A stretch of DNA of 64,000 bases from Diphasiastrum complanatum (Eukaryota > Streptophyta > Lycopodiopsida > Lycopodiales > Lycopodiaceae): NCBI GenBank assembly GCA_029204225.1, contig CM055113.1, positions 29,350,303-29,414,302 on the forward strand. Reading direction: 5' to 3'. A model generated the notes under the pieces. It was not told where the DNA came from. It worked only from the letters and a program-made list of their open reading frames with translations, and made no database searches. This document shows positions 36,024 to 47,100 of this stretch, in pieces; the stretch's first letter is position 1; each line of letters opens with the position of its first letter. The position numbers were made by a program, and so were the translations under genes.

Positions 36024-37268
36024 TGTTGTAAAGCTACCTTTACAAGCTTTACTTCGGGTGCCATTGGCGCCAGCTATGTCCCCGGCGCCAGCAGCGCCAC
36101 TGCTGCTCCCGGCGCCAACGGCGCCGGCGCCGCTCCCGGCGCCACTGTGACCAGAATCCAGCCGGCGCCAAGTTCCTATGGCTGAAAATCTTTGATCGGT
36201 TCTAGCGGAGTCCAGAGAGCTCAGATCGATGTGCAATCACCTCACACGATCTAGGCATGATTAAAGGAAGCCTGGGGATCAATAAAATCTAGAGAGAGAA
36301 AATGACTTTCTAGAAAGAGAAAATCCTAGAGAGAGAAAAACGTGCTTTACCAGCTTAGGTAGAGTGCTTGTTATGAGGGGAGGTGCCGAATCACACCAAT
36401 ACTATAGGGGAGTGCGGGTTGCGACTCAGGGCGAGCTCCAACCAAGTCTCAGCCTCCCTTGCTGGAATGTTGTCATGGCTCTCGCCTTGGCATGCTAGCG
36501 CCCCGGAGACTAGGGTCGGTCACACACTTGAAATGTAACCTTCTCAGATTTATCAATAAAGTGGGATTCTCCTTAAACTGACTCTGATTACCTTCTGGGT
36601 TTCAGTGTTCGGTAAAAGCGCCAGTTGTAAGGCCGCTTTCCAAATTTTTAATTTGGCACATAGCTGAGGGTCGTATCCCGGGACGCCAGCGGTATGCCGT
36701 CGGGACCATTCGGTCCGTGGCGCCAGCGGTATGCTGTCGGGACCATTTGGTCCAGGAACTGGTTGTTTCCATATCTGTCGCGGCTTGTGGTTCTGAGTGT
36801 TCCTTGCATGAACGTGAATGGGTTAAGCTCTTGGGGAACGGGCTCTAACCTGTCGGCTGAGTTGGATGGCTTGCTTGGGTGGATGTTACCTGTTTATGGC
36901 TGTCCAGTCTGGCGTGGCGCCAGGTTGGCTTCCAGCGCTCGTGACGAAGCTTTCAGTTGGTTAAGTCTGATGTAAGTCAGACCGCTTGCTTGGAATGGAT
37001 GTTACTCGTTTGTAACGAAGCTTCGAGTTGGTTAAGTTTGATGTATGTCGGGCGGCTTGCTTGGAGGGAAGTCACCCACATCGGGACCCCCAATCTGGCA
37101 TGGCGCCAGGTTGGATCTCAATGTTGGTTTTCGGAACTTCATGTTGGTTAAGTCTGATCGTTGTTGGCGAGTTGGCTGCTTGTATGTCAAGTGGGTTTGG
37201 ATGGCAAGAGTTGAAGGCTGGGAAGCTAAGTCGTGGTTCCCGGCTCCCTTTGGGATGCCTGCGCTACA
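36024..37268 (+). repeat. 5' LTR of the inner element
   Basis: GC-rich for this window. Seven GGCGCC palindromes lie at about 36066-36170. A GA-rich block of gagagagaaaa units spans 36290-36340. An AATAAA is at 36555-36560. Two copies of a unit of about 35 bp (gccagcggtatgc…gggaccatt) lie at 36687-36751. Degenerate ttggttaagtctgatgt repeats follow at 36950-37165. Confidence 0.93.
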
Positions 37269-37270
37269 TG

Positions 37271-37283
37271 TGGTATCAGAGCC
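37271..37283 (+). other. Primer-binding site of the inner element
   Basis: TGGTATCAGAGCC follows the 5' LTR after a 2-nt spacer. It is the same initiator-Met type as the Copia elements in this window, which hints at a Copia-type partner. Confidence 0.85.
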
Positions 37284-37357
37284 GACTGGCCGGTCAGCTA
37301 TGCGGATCTCACGGAAATGGCCACGGTTTGGGGTTCATCAAGACAACTGTTGTGCAA

Positions 37358-37746
37358 GGTGCTGCCCACAGTGTAAGCACGGGTGCGTCCACGGTCGGGG
37401 TGGTCGGCAGAACGGGGGACTTGATGAGTCAAAGTGCTGCCCTTGAGGTGTAAGCACGGTCAGTTCTCGCGGTTCGGGCCTGGCGCTGTCTGCACGTAGG
37501 ACGGATGAGGCAAAGTGCTGCCTAGGGAGGTGAAAGCACGGTCTGTACCTTGTGGGGTGCGGGGCGACATATTCGAACTGTACGGGTTAACCATTGATAC
37601 AGAGATGCTGCTCGAATTCGGGTGTAAAGCACGGGTGGTTAGCTGCCGGTGCGGGATAGCTGCCGATCGTTTAGCTATAAGGGCTATCGACCAAAAAGTG
37701 GTGGGGCGTGACTGAGGCAATGTGCTGCTTAATGGTGAAAGCACGG
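37358..37746 (+). repeat. Five degenerate hairpin modules in the leader
   Basis: Modules at about 37358, 37433, 37514, 37604 and 37720 each read (G/A)TGCTGC, about 10 nt, then G(T)GTAAAGCAC or GTGAAAGCAC. Four of the five can pair GTGCT with AGCAC, and the fourth has ATGCT. Spacing is about 75-116 nt. They start roughly 75 nt after the primer-binding site. Confidence 0.6.
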
Positions 37747-38020
37747 ATAGTTGGAGGGGTGTCCTATGTGGGCTGATTCCGTGATCGATTTGTATGGGCG
37801 CGGCCAGGCAAAGGTCCGTTGGCAGGACCATCTCAAAGGGGGACCTTGTCTTTGTTACTTGTTAGTAAACCTGCCTGAGTGTCTTACTTGTACGTATTCG
37901 TGGTGAGTCTTAGTACTCGTGCTTTGCCTGGTTTGCATGATTGCTTGTGATACAAGGAGCTGATGGCTCGAGAAGGAACCTTTTCTTTTGAAGGCTGATA
38001 CCATCAAACAAAGAGGACTA

Positions 38021-38522
38021 CAGAATCTGTGGGGCGGATTTGCAGTTCAAGTACTCACACGTGAACGACAACGAAACGACTCAATGTTTGCAAAGGATGG
38101 ATGGCTAGCCTGTTTCTTAGGTTAGTTTCATTTGCGACAACGCCCACCAGACGCAAGCAGGAAGTCAAAAGTTGGAAAGGGCCATTTCAGAGGAGATCTT
38201 CTATGGAGCAGTTGGTCTTCATTTTGGGACGGCCACCTTCGGAACTGAAACTCACTGAGCATGAGCGATATCCAGAATCTGTGCGGCGGATTTGCAGTTC
38301 AAGTACTCGCACGTGAACGACAACGAAATGACTCAACGTTTGCAAAGGATGGATGGCTAGCCTGTTTCTTGGGTTAGTTTCATTTGCGACAACGCCCACC
38401 AGACGCAAGCAGGAAGTCAAAAGTTGGAAAGGGCAATTTCAGGGGAGATCTTCTATAGCAGTTGGTCTTCATTTTGGGACGGCCACCTTCGGAACTGAAA
38501 CTCACTGAGCATGGGTGATATC
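38021..38522 (+). repeat. Two tandem copies of a unit of about 252 bp
   Basis: Units start cagaatctgtggggcgg (38021) and cagaatctgtgcggcgg (38273) and agree almost throughout. The second ends at 38522. Each contains a tcacacgtgaac or tcgcacgtgaac word. A weaker pair of units of about 190 bp follows at about 38930-39080 and 39118-39275. Confidence 0.8.
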
Positions 38523-39213
38523 CAGTATCAGTTGGGTTTTTCCTCAAAGGGGAAAAGACTAGGATCCTCTTCAGAGATTGGCAACAAGTTGGATCGAGCC
38601 ATAATCCTAGCATATGGGAAGCAAAGTGTTGGAAAGGCTTTTTGTCCGAAGAACTCTACTCTAAGTCCGATCAGCTGATTTATTAAGTGGAGGGGAACTA
38701 TCACACACACCTCTCTCTTGGGGCAAATTTTGAATGAAAGTTGATCAAAATGGGGGCAAATTCAAGGTGACCTAGCCATACTCACACGAGGAGACTGGCG
38801 AACTTTGGACCTAATAAGTTGACAAGTTTTTGTTGTGGAAAGGAAAGTTTGTTATAGGCTTTCTCTGGACCAGCAATGATGAGGAAACATATGAGTACGC
38901 TGGCTTGTGTTATGTGTAAGGCAGCTGATCAATGAACGAACTGTGAAAGTTGAGTCTTGCATGAGAGACTTGGTATTTCGAACGGACGCTAAGGGATAGT
39001 TCGCGTTGAGATCGGACTAGTGCAAACTCTGGGTGCATGTGTCTGAATCAAAGAGAGCTACTTGAAGCCAAGCTCGATGTACACTTCTTGTTTTTGAATG
39101 TGAGGCAACTGTCCAGTGATGGAATTGTGAAAGTCAAGTTTTGCGCGACGGACATGGTGCTTCAAACAAACGCGAAGAGATAGTTCGGATGCGGATCAAA
39201 CTGGTGCGACCCT

Positions 39214-39750
39214 TTGGCTTTCCACGAGGTCAATGGTTACATTTGGGCTGATTCAAAGAGCTACTTCAAGCTAAGTGAGAGGTGCATTGCGGAGTACTCA
39301 ATCTTTGCCTACCTTAAAGAGCCAAGATGGAAAAGTATCAAGATCAGGCTGGGACAAGGAGAGAAATCAAGGTGCAGAAGCAACAAGGCACGGAGTGGAC
39401 CAATAAGTGGGCAATCAAACGATAAATCCTTCGGCTCAGGGAGCCTTGATACCTGTGCGGAACCCGAACAAATCTGGAGCTCAGGGAGCTCAACACAAAG
39501 TGCATCAAGGACAAATCAGGAGCTCAAGGGAGTTCCAAAGTCGAAAGTCAGAAGCGACAGGGGCAAACATTTCAAAGAAAGGCCTCTGTCACCAGTTAAT
39601 AAGGCTCTCGGGTTTTACGAAAGCGATATCAAATCTACGCTTTTCCCAGACAAAGATATTTGTTTCAAGTTATGTAATTTTTCAGTACAAAGAGCTGAGC
39701 CTCCGACTTGTGGTGTGCCAGCTTCAATGTTAATAAAAAGTGGCCAGTAA
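39214..39750 (+). CDS. Hypothetical 178-residue ORF in the inner element
   Basis: It is the longest frame in the internal region, starting at an ATG and ending shortly before the polypurine tract. The N-terminal 50 residues are mixed. The middle is Ser/Gly/Lys-rich and basic (SRCRSNKARSG…), and the C-terminal part has several Cys. I recognise no domain, and no zinc knuckle or protease motif is present. The first 20 codons overlap the degenerate 190-bp repeat. It may be chance or a non-conserved element protein. Confidence 0.3.
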   Translation: MAFHEVNGYIWADSKSYFKLSERCIAEYSIFAYLKEPRWKSIKIRLGQGEKSRCRSNKARSGPISGQSNDKSFGSGSLDTCAEPEQIWSSGSSTQSASRTNQELKGVPKSKVRSDRGKHFKERPLSPVNKALGFYESDIKSTLFPDKDICFKLCNFSVQRAEPPTCGVPASMLIKSGQ

Positions 39751-39846
39751 ATTGAGTACTGTGCCAAGTAGCATAAATGTATAGTCATTTTAATTGGGAG
39801 ACACCTTTACTTTAATCTGACATCTGATGAGGACATCAGATTTTAT

Positions 39847-39860
39847 AAAGGTGGGGTGGA
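39847..39860 (+). other. Polypurine tract of the inner element
   Basis: aaaggtggggtgga directly precedes the TG of the 3' LTR, as required for plus-strand priming. It is purine-rich except for two T. Confidence 0.75.
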
Positions 39861-41105
39861 TGTTGTAAAGCTACCTTTACAAGCTTTACTTCGGGTGCCA
39901 TTGGCGCCAGCTATGTCCCCGGCGCCAGCAGCGCCACTGCTGCTCCCGGCGCCAACGGCGCCGGCGCCGCTCCCGGCGCCACTGTGACCAGAATCCAGCC
40001 GGCGCCAAGTTCCTATGGCTGAAAATCTTTGATCGGTTCTAGCGGAGTCCAGAGAGCTCAGATCGATGTGCAATCACCTCACACGATCTAGGCATGATTA
40101 AAGGAAGCCTGGGGATCAATAAAATCTAGAGAGAGAAAATGACTTTCTAGAAAGAGAAAATCCTAGAGAGAGAAAAACGTGCTTTACCAGCTTAGGTAGA
40201 GTGCTTGTTATGAGGGGAGGTGCCGAATCACACCAATACTATAGGGGAGTGCGGGTTGCGACTCAGGGCGAGCTCCAACCAAGTCTCAGCCTCCCTTGCT
40301 GGAATGTTGTCATGGCTCTCGCCTTGGCATGCTAGCGCCCCGGAGACTAGGGTCGGTCACACACTTGAAATGTAACCTTCTCAGATTTATCAATAAAGTG
40401 GGATTCTCCTTAAACTGACTCTGATTACCTTCTGGGTTTCAGTGTTCGGTAAAAGCGCCAGTTGTAAGGCCGCTTTCCAAATTTTTAATTTGGCACATAG
40501 CTGAGGGTCGTATCCCGGGACGCCAGCGGTATGCCGTCGGGACCATTCGGTCCGTGGCGCCAGCGGTATGCTGTCGGGACCATTTGGTCCAGGAACTGGT
40601 TGTTTCCATATCTGTCGCGGCTTGTGGTTCTGAGTGTTCCTTGCATGAACGTGAATGGGTTAAGCTCTTGGGGAACGGGCTCTAACCTGTCGGCTGAGTT
40701 GGATGGCTTGCTTGGGTGGATGTTACCTGTTTATGGCTGTCCAGTCTGGCGTGGCGCCAGGTTGGCTTCCAGCGCTCGTGACGAAGCTTTCAGTTGGTTA
40801 AGTCTGATGTAAGTCAGACCGCTTGCTTGGAATGGATGTTACTCGTTTGTAACGAAGCTTCGAGTTGGTTAAGTTTGATGTATGTCGGGCGGCTTGCTTG
40901 GAGGGAAGTCACCCACATCGGGACCCCCAATCTGGCATGGCGCCAGGTTGGATCTCAATGTTGGTTTTCGGAACTTCATGTTGGTTAAGTCTGATCGTTG
41001 TTGGCGAGTTGGCTGCTTGTATGTCAAGTGGGTTTGGATGGCAAGAGTTGAAGGCTGGGAAGCTAAGTCGTGGTTCCCGGCTCCCTTTGGGATGCCTGCG
41101 CTACA
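39861..41105 (+). repeat. 3' LTR of the inner element
   Basis: It is a copy of 36024-37268 offset by 3837 bp. I found no difference in the segments compared, and the frames inside are identical. The CAGCC duplication follows. Confidence 0.93.
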
Positions 41106-41325
41106 CAGCCCCAGGCCTGAACCGCGAGATTTGACAGTGCTTACACCACAAGGGCAGCACCTTGACTCATCAAGTCCTACGTTCTGCCGACCACCCCGAC
41201 CGTGGACGCACCCATGCTTACATTGTGGACAGCACATTGCACAACAGTTGTCGTGATGAACCCCAAACAATGGCCATTTCTGTGAGATCTGCATTGTTGA
41301 CCGGCCAGTCGGCTCTGATACCACA
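41106..41325 (-). other. Internal-region remnant and primer-binding site of the outer element
   Basis: The reverse complement matches the inner element from 37269 to about 37490, including two of the hairpin modules (around 41130-41157 and 41215-41240). The primer-binding site reads ggctctgatacca at 41311-41323. Confidence 0.85.
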
Positions 41326-42492
41326 TGCTGCGTAGGCATCTCAAAGGGAGCCGGGAACCACTACTTAGCTTCTCGACTTTCAACTCTTGTTGTCCGAACC
41401 CACTTGACATACAAGCAGCCAACTCGCCAACAACGATAAGACTTAGCCAACTTAAAGTTCGGAAACCAAAACTGAGATCCAACGTGGCACCATGCCAGAT
41501 CGGGGTCCCGATGTGGGTGACTTCTCTCCAAGCAAGCCGCCCGACATACATCAAACTTAACTAACTCAAAGCTTTGTTACAAACGAGTAAAAAAAGCAAG
41601 TCATCTGACTTAACCAACTCAAAAACTTCGTCACGAGCGTTGGAAGCCAACCCGGCACCGCGTCAGACTGGAGAGCCATAAACATGTAACTTCCACCCAA
41701 GCAAGTCATCCAACTCAGCCGACAAGTTAGAGCCCGTTCCCCAAGACCTTAACCCATTCACGTTCATGCAAAGAACACTCAGAACCACAAGCCGCGACAA
41801 ATATGAAGACAACCAGTTCCTGGACCGAATGGTCCCGACAACATACCACTGGCGTCCTAGACTGAATGGTCCTGACAACATACTGTTGGCGTTTCGGGAT
41901 ACGACCCTCAGCTAAGTGCCAGATCAAAAAGATTTGAAGCAGCCTTACAACTAGCGCTTTTATCGAACACTGAAACGTAGAAGGTAATCAGAATCAATTT
42001 GAGAATAATCCCACTTTATTAATAAATCTGAGAAGGTTACATTTCAAGTGTGTGACCGACCTTAGTCTCTTGGGCACTGGCATGCGAAGGTGGGCGCCAG
42101 GACAATATTCCAGCAAGGGAAACTGAGACTTGGTTGGAGCTCGCCCTGAGTCACAACCCGCATTCCGCTATAGTTTTGGTGGGATTCATCAACTCCCCTC
42201 ATACCAAGTGCTCTGCATAAGTTGGTAAAGCATGTTTTCTCTCTCTAGAAAGTCATTTCTCTCTCTAGAATTTATTGATCCCCAGGCTTCCTTTATTCAT
42301 GCCTAGATCGTGTGAGGTGATTGCACATCGATCCGAGCTCTCTTGTCTTTGCTAAAACCGATCAAAAGTTTTTAGCCATAGGAACTTGGTGCGACTGGAT
42401 TCTGGTCACGGTGGCGCCGGGAGCAGCAGTGGCGCTGCTGGCGCCAGTGGCGCCGGAAGTAAAGATTGCATTGTAAAGCTAGCTTTACAACA
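41326..42492 (-). repeat. 5' LTR of the outer element
   Basis: It is 1167 bp, the reverse complement of the inner LTR with many substitutions and a shorter GGCGCC block (42413-42460). It ends TTTACAACA followed by GGTAG. Confidence 0.9.
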
Positions 42493-42497
42493 GGTAG

Positions 42498-44136
42498 TTC
42501 ATATTGAAGTAGCAATTCATGCGAGTTCATCTTGACATGTGGGACAATATACCATATTGTATAAATTGAGGGCAAAACATTTTTGCATTCATGATAATTA
42601 CAGATGTGAGAAGGTTAACTAGATAGTCGTCATCATTGATTATCTTTCATGAACAACTCATTATTTTAGTGATATGCACCTATGTGTAGCTGGAGAACGC
42701 AAACATTACTACGTGGGACAGAAGTCTCATTCTGTAGTTTCATGTTAGTTATAGCAGGATATTGGAAGTAAACTTACATGAGGGTTTATGAACAGAAAGA
42801 AAAGTTTATGACCATAGAAGTCATGTAAAATTATGATTGGAGGTTATTAGAATTTACTCTTTGAGTCTAGATTTTTTTCTTTTGATAATGGGGAATGGGT
42901 TTTTCATTAAAAGAAATTTGAGTAAAGGTTTGCTGTGGGTTGTGGAGATGGATAACTTGTCCAAAATATGTGTAAAGGTGGTTGGATCTGAAACTCCAAG
43001 CCGACCCTACTGGTTATCAATGATAGCTATTTCAACCGATTTAACACATCAAACTGTGCCCAACTTCCAGATCTATGAAGATTACTAATTGATTGATTGA
43101 TTGAGTGAGTAATCTATGAAGATTACTAATTGATTGATTGAGTGAGTGAGTGAGTATCCATGAGATGTGTGAAGATGACTTGGAGACTAGTTTGCTAAAT
43201 GGTCTCCTGATCATCAGATAAGGCTCGTATATGACACCTGTTATAGATCACGAGTCACGCTGGTTTTACTCTATTTATTTAGACAATGGACACAAATTGT
43301 AGACACTCTCTTGTTTACGATCCATATTATGGTTTTGTTGAACAGGAGTTCGCTGGCCTGTTTTACAGAAGGCTTTTGCTTCTCCTAGCATTTTTGGCTG
43401 AGATAGATTTTTATTGTTTAACTTTTGAGTTTTGGCCCATCCAAAGTCATCATCCAGCTTGCTACTGCATCTTGAAGCTTAGCTTCATCATGTAAGGTTT
43501 TATGTTGATCATTGATCAACAGAGAAGAGTGTGAAGCGCATGCTGTGGGGTGTTGTTTAAGGTACATGTTGAAAATCTATTGAAAATAGAGCCAAAGAGA
43601 GGCACGGTGATAGCAGTGAAAAATGAGAAAATAACAGTACCTCCTGCATCAGGGGGAGTTAGGGAGACAACGTTTCTTGGCAGGCATCGTAACCAGAAAA
43701 AAAATTGATCAAACTACTATCAAATATGAAAAATACCTTTTGAAAATAGAGCATCATTTGTTTTTCATTTTTAGTACAGGCTAGTCGTATTATGGGCGTC
43801 AATAAGTTTAGTAGGTGAACATTTCTCAGAGTTAATTAGCAAAGCTCTCATACAGCTTTGCAGAATCCTGAAAACTTGAAGCATAGTTCAGTTGAGGAAA
43901 AAACTATCGCTGGCCATTAGTTATACAAGGAGTCGATCAATTTTCTAGATATAGAAGTATGCTGATCTTGAATCTCTTCTTTACAACGTTTTAGCCTGCA
44001 TTGGTCATCTTCCAGCATAAGTCGAGGTACGAGTTTGCGGCTACTGAAAAGCTTGTTATCTTATAGCTCCAGTTGAACTAGGATTTCCCATTACCTTGTT
44101 TTCTAGCAGTAAGTCTATTTTCCTATCGCCATCAAA
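42498..44136. other. Upstream region of the invertase gene
   Basis: No complete gene is seen. A 41-bp unit (atctatgaagattactaattg…gagtgagt) is present twice at 43071-43155 with GATT and GAGT microsatellite ends. A short open stretch at about 43546-43707 ends at a stop but has no ATG. An in-frame TAA at 44110-44112 lies 27 nt before the invertase ATG. I could not pick out a convincing TATA box. Confidence 0.45.
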
Positions 44137-47100
44137 ATGGCACCCGTGATCATCAGTTTTGTAAGCGACATGGAAAGACAGAATTGCAGAGTGGCTGAAA
44201 ATGAGGCAGGAAAGGTTCTTGAGGATGAAGGATATTATGTACAAATACCTGACAAGAAAGCTGATTACGCAGAGTTTGAAAATCCGGAGTTTAGAAGCCT
44301 AGGCAATTGCATCAGATTTCGCTCCATATTCCTCACAGCAATCTGCATTGCGTTGATAATGTGCCTCTCACTTTTAATATGTTTATCCCAACCTGGTTTA
44401 GCACCTTCGAAAAGTGTCAAAGATACGGCGTGGAGCAAGCAATCGGCTAGCAAATTCCTTATGCCTTCTATAATTAAAGGAGAAAGCCTTCCAAGCTTTG
44501 CAGATGAGCGAACATCATTTCATTTCCAACCTGAGAGGAATTGGATGAACGGTACGCCTTCTCAAGTGACTTCACGTAGCTGTACGCTCTAATGAACTCT
44601 TTCTCAACTACTTCTCGTCTCCAGTATAAACATTCATTTATCTGAGGACAATGTTTAGCGTGCTATTGTTATTAGCAATAGCGTTTATGTAGATCGTTTG
44701 AACTACGAAATCCAAGCCTGTGCAGATCGATTCCATAGGCTCTAGCGTGATACTTTATGAAGAACTTTTCTTGCTAGTAAATGTCATCTGTAAATTTGAT
44801 TAAAACTCCAGCTTTTCAACATTGGCATGGCAGGCATCCGAATTCAAGCAAAACTACCTACCAGGTCGGCCTAAATTTGCTTACGTTTTAAAACATGTGT
44901 GAGCTCTAAATTTATCTCTGGTATCATACGCCTATTTTGTGGTCAAGACCATAATCAGTGACCAACGTTCTTTGAGTAAAAACTAAAAAATCAATTTTGC
45001 AGAGTTATGTCTGCTTGAGACTAGATTTCCACCTATGACAACATCTACATGCCGATTTAGCTGTGATATATACACAAACATTGACAGGTTTTTCAATGAC
45101 TGCGCCTTAATTAGGGAAAAGCCAATCTGTTGTCCGGTTGCGTAGCCTGACAACATTCATGCCATAGCCATAACGAAAGGGAAACTTTAAATTCAAGTCT
45201 GTTCAAATTGATCTCATAAATTCCTGCTTGGTACTTTTATGCAGACTTTTTGATGTAGGCTTCATCTGTAACGACAGATTCCAAAAGACATGTATACTGA
45301 ATATACTTTTCAAAAACTATGGCAATTCTCTCGTTCTTCTGCACTATTGTTGTTCTAAAAATCAGCTAATCCTACAACAATGAACTCAATTTGCTGTAAA
45401 AACTGCTTTTTCTCCCAGCAAATTGTAAAAATGAGATAAAAAAAAACGTTTCTTTTTCGTTCCGCCAGATTTTTTTGTCAAAATTGACGTTCGTTCCGGA
45501 ATTCCATTCGCGTTCCAGAACCGTGATGTTTCTATGATTTGGAATGAGTATGCAGTCTTTTGAAGTTCAGTAGAAATTGAAAACGCTTCTGACAGATTTT
45601 GTCTTTCTTCCTAATGATTGCGCTGGTGGATGGTGCGGATGCTGAGCGGTTCCAGATCCAAATGGTTTGTTGCACTTCTAATCTAATATTCCTTTCATGC
45701 TTTTCAGTTTAGCATGAGACTCTGGGAGTGATCTAAATTGGAGCAGAATATTTCTCAAAATTAAGTGCTACTTATGAATGGGTATTATGCTTTTTCTCTA
45801 ATCTTAATAATTGAGTCTTGACACCTATCCTGTCGTGCACAGTCTTTGTGTTTCCAGAAGTAGTAACATTTGATTAATGGCACTGTCAGGACCTATGTTC
45901 TACAAGGGGTACTATCATTTTTTCTACCAGTACAATCCAGATGCTGCAGTCTGGGGTAATATCACTTGGGGCCATTCTGTGTCCACAGATTTGATCCACT
46001 GGCACCATTTAGAGTTAGCGCTGGTTCCAGATCAATGGTATGATGTAGAAGGTGTGTGGTCAGGTTCTGCCACCATATTGCCTGATGGCAAGCCGGTTAT
46101 TCTTTATACAGGTTCATCAAATGAGTCACTACAATCACAAAACAAGGCTGTTCCTGAGGATTTATCTGACCCTCTGCTTCGGAAATGGGTGAAGGTCTCA
46201 CAGAATCCAATGTTGGTCCCTCCTCCAGGTATTGGGCACACGGACTTCAGAGATCCAACAACTGCATGGTTGGAATCAGATGGGTTATGGCGAATCGCAA
46301 TTGGCGCTAAGGAGGGCACTACAGGCCTTGCTTTAGTTTACAAAACTTCTGACTTCCTTAACTGGACTTTACAGAGGAGCTTTCTACATCAGATAGCTGG
46401 CACAGGAATGTGGGAATGTGTAGATTTTTATCCTGTTTCTCTTACTGGTACAAATGGCTTGGATACATCTAAAGTCCAAGGCAACCAGTTAGTGAAGCAC
46501 GTTTTGAAGGCAAGCTTGGGTAGTAATAAGCACGACTATTACACCATAGGGACTTACTCAACAGATTTGAAAACCTTTGTAGCGGACGATCCAACTAGAG
46601 ATGTTGGGCTTGGTCTGCGTTACGATTATGGAAAGTTCTATGCGTCCAAGACATTTTATGATCCTGCTCAGGAACGACGCATCTTATGGGGCTGGGCTAA
46701 TGAATCTGATAGTCAGCTGGACGACATCAAAAAAGGCTGGGCATCTGTGCAGGTATACAAATCTTACCCTTTGGATTCAACAGCTCATTGTTAAAGAAGT
46801 AATTTTGGTCTAGATTGTCTTGTATTCAGCTAGCTACATGTGAATCTACCTCTGGTAACTACATGCATTGTTACTATTTTCTGATGGTTGAATGTTTACT
46901 GGTCTAGACAATTCCTAGAACTTTGGTCCTTGACCACCACACTGGTTCGAACCTATTGCAATGGCCAATTTCTGAATTGGACTCATTACGAGGTGACAAG
47001 GTAGTAAAACAGGACATATTGCTTGATGGAGGAGCTATGTTAAAAGTAGATGGAGCTTCAGGGGCTCAGGTACACTTAACTTTTCTAAACAGTAGAATGC

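Larger units (their letters stand above)
36024..41105 (+). mobile_element. Young non-autonomous LTR element (inner copy), 5082 bp
   Basis: LTRs are 1245 bp (36024-37268 and 39861-41105). They begin TGTTGTAAAG, end GCGCTACA, and look identical throughout. CAGCC is duplicated at 36019-36023 and 41106-41110. A primer-binding site and a polypurine tract are present, but the 2.6-kb internal region has no gag, protease, reverse transcriptase or integrase. It must be mobilised by enzymes supplied in trans (LARD-like). Identical LTRs mean a very recent insertion, into the outer copy in the opposite orientation. Confidence 0.95.
34918..42492 (-). mobile_element. Old non-autonomous LTR element (outer copy), minus strand
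   Basis: GGTAG occurs at 34913-34917 and again at 42493-42497. The ends are TG...CA (TGTTGTGCAAGC at left, TTTACAACA at right). The right LTR (41326-42492) is the 5' LTR, with a minus-strand primer-binding site at 41311-41323. The left LTR (34918 to about 35907) lacks the segment that would be its 5' end and joins internal sequence directly, so a deletion has occurred. A younger copy of the same family sits in its internal region between 36023 and 41106. Confidence 0.9.

Noticed and set aside
35973-36236. Gly/Ala/Ser-rich minus-strand frame in the LTR (repeated at 39843-40073)
   Set aside because: It is produced by the GGCGCC repeats and lies wholly in or at the edge of an LTR. Being present twice is explained by the LTR pair.
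37028-37453. 141- and 133-residue frames crossing the 5' LTR end into the leader
   Set aside because: They cross the primer-binding site, overlap each other in two frames, and their internal part is the hairpin array. Not supported as genes.
40531-41134. Several plus-strand frames of 64-124 residues in the non-autonomous LTRs
   Set aside because: They are identical in both LTRs, overlap in different frames and show no domain. They are chance frames in GC-rich repeat sequence.
45877-45889. ATG at 45877 as start of a separate 305-residue invertase
   Set aside because: It lies in intron 2. The splice acceptor at 45888-45889 and the upstream exons give the full family N-terminus and the WMNDPNG motif.
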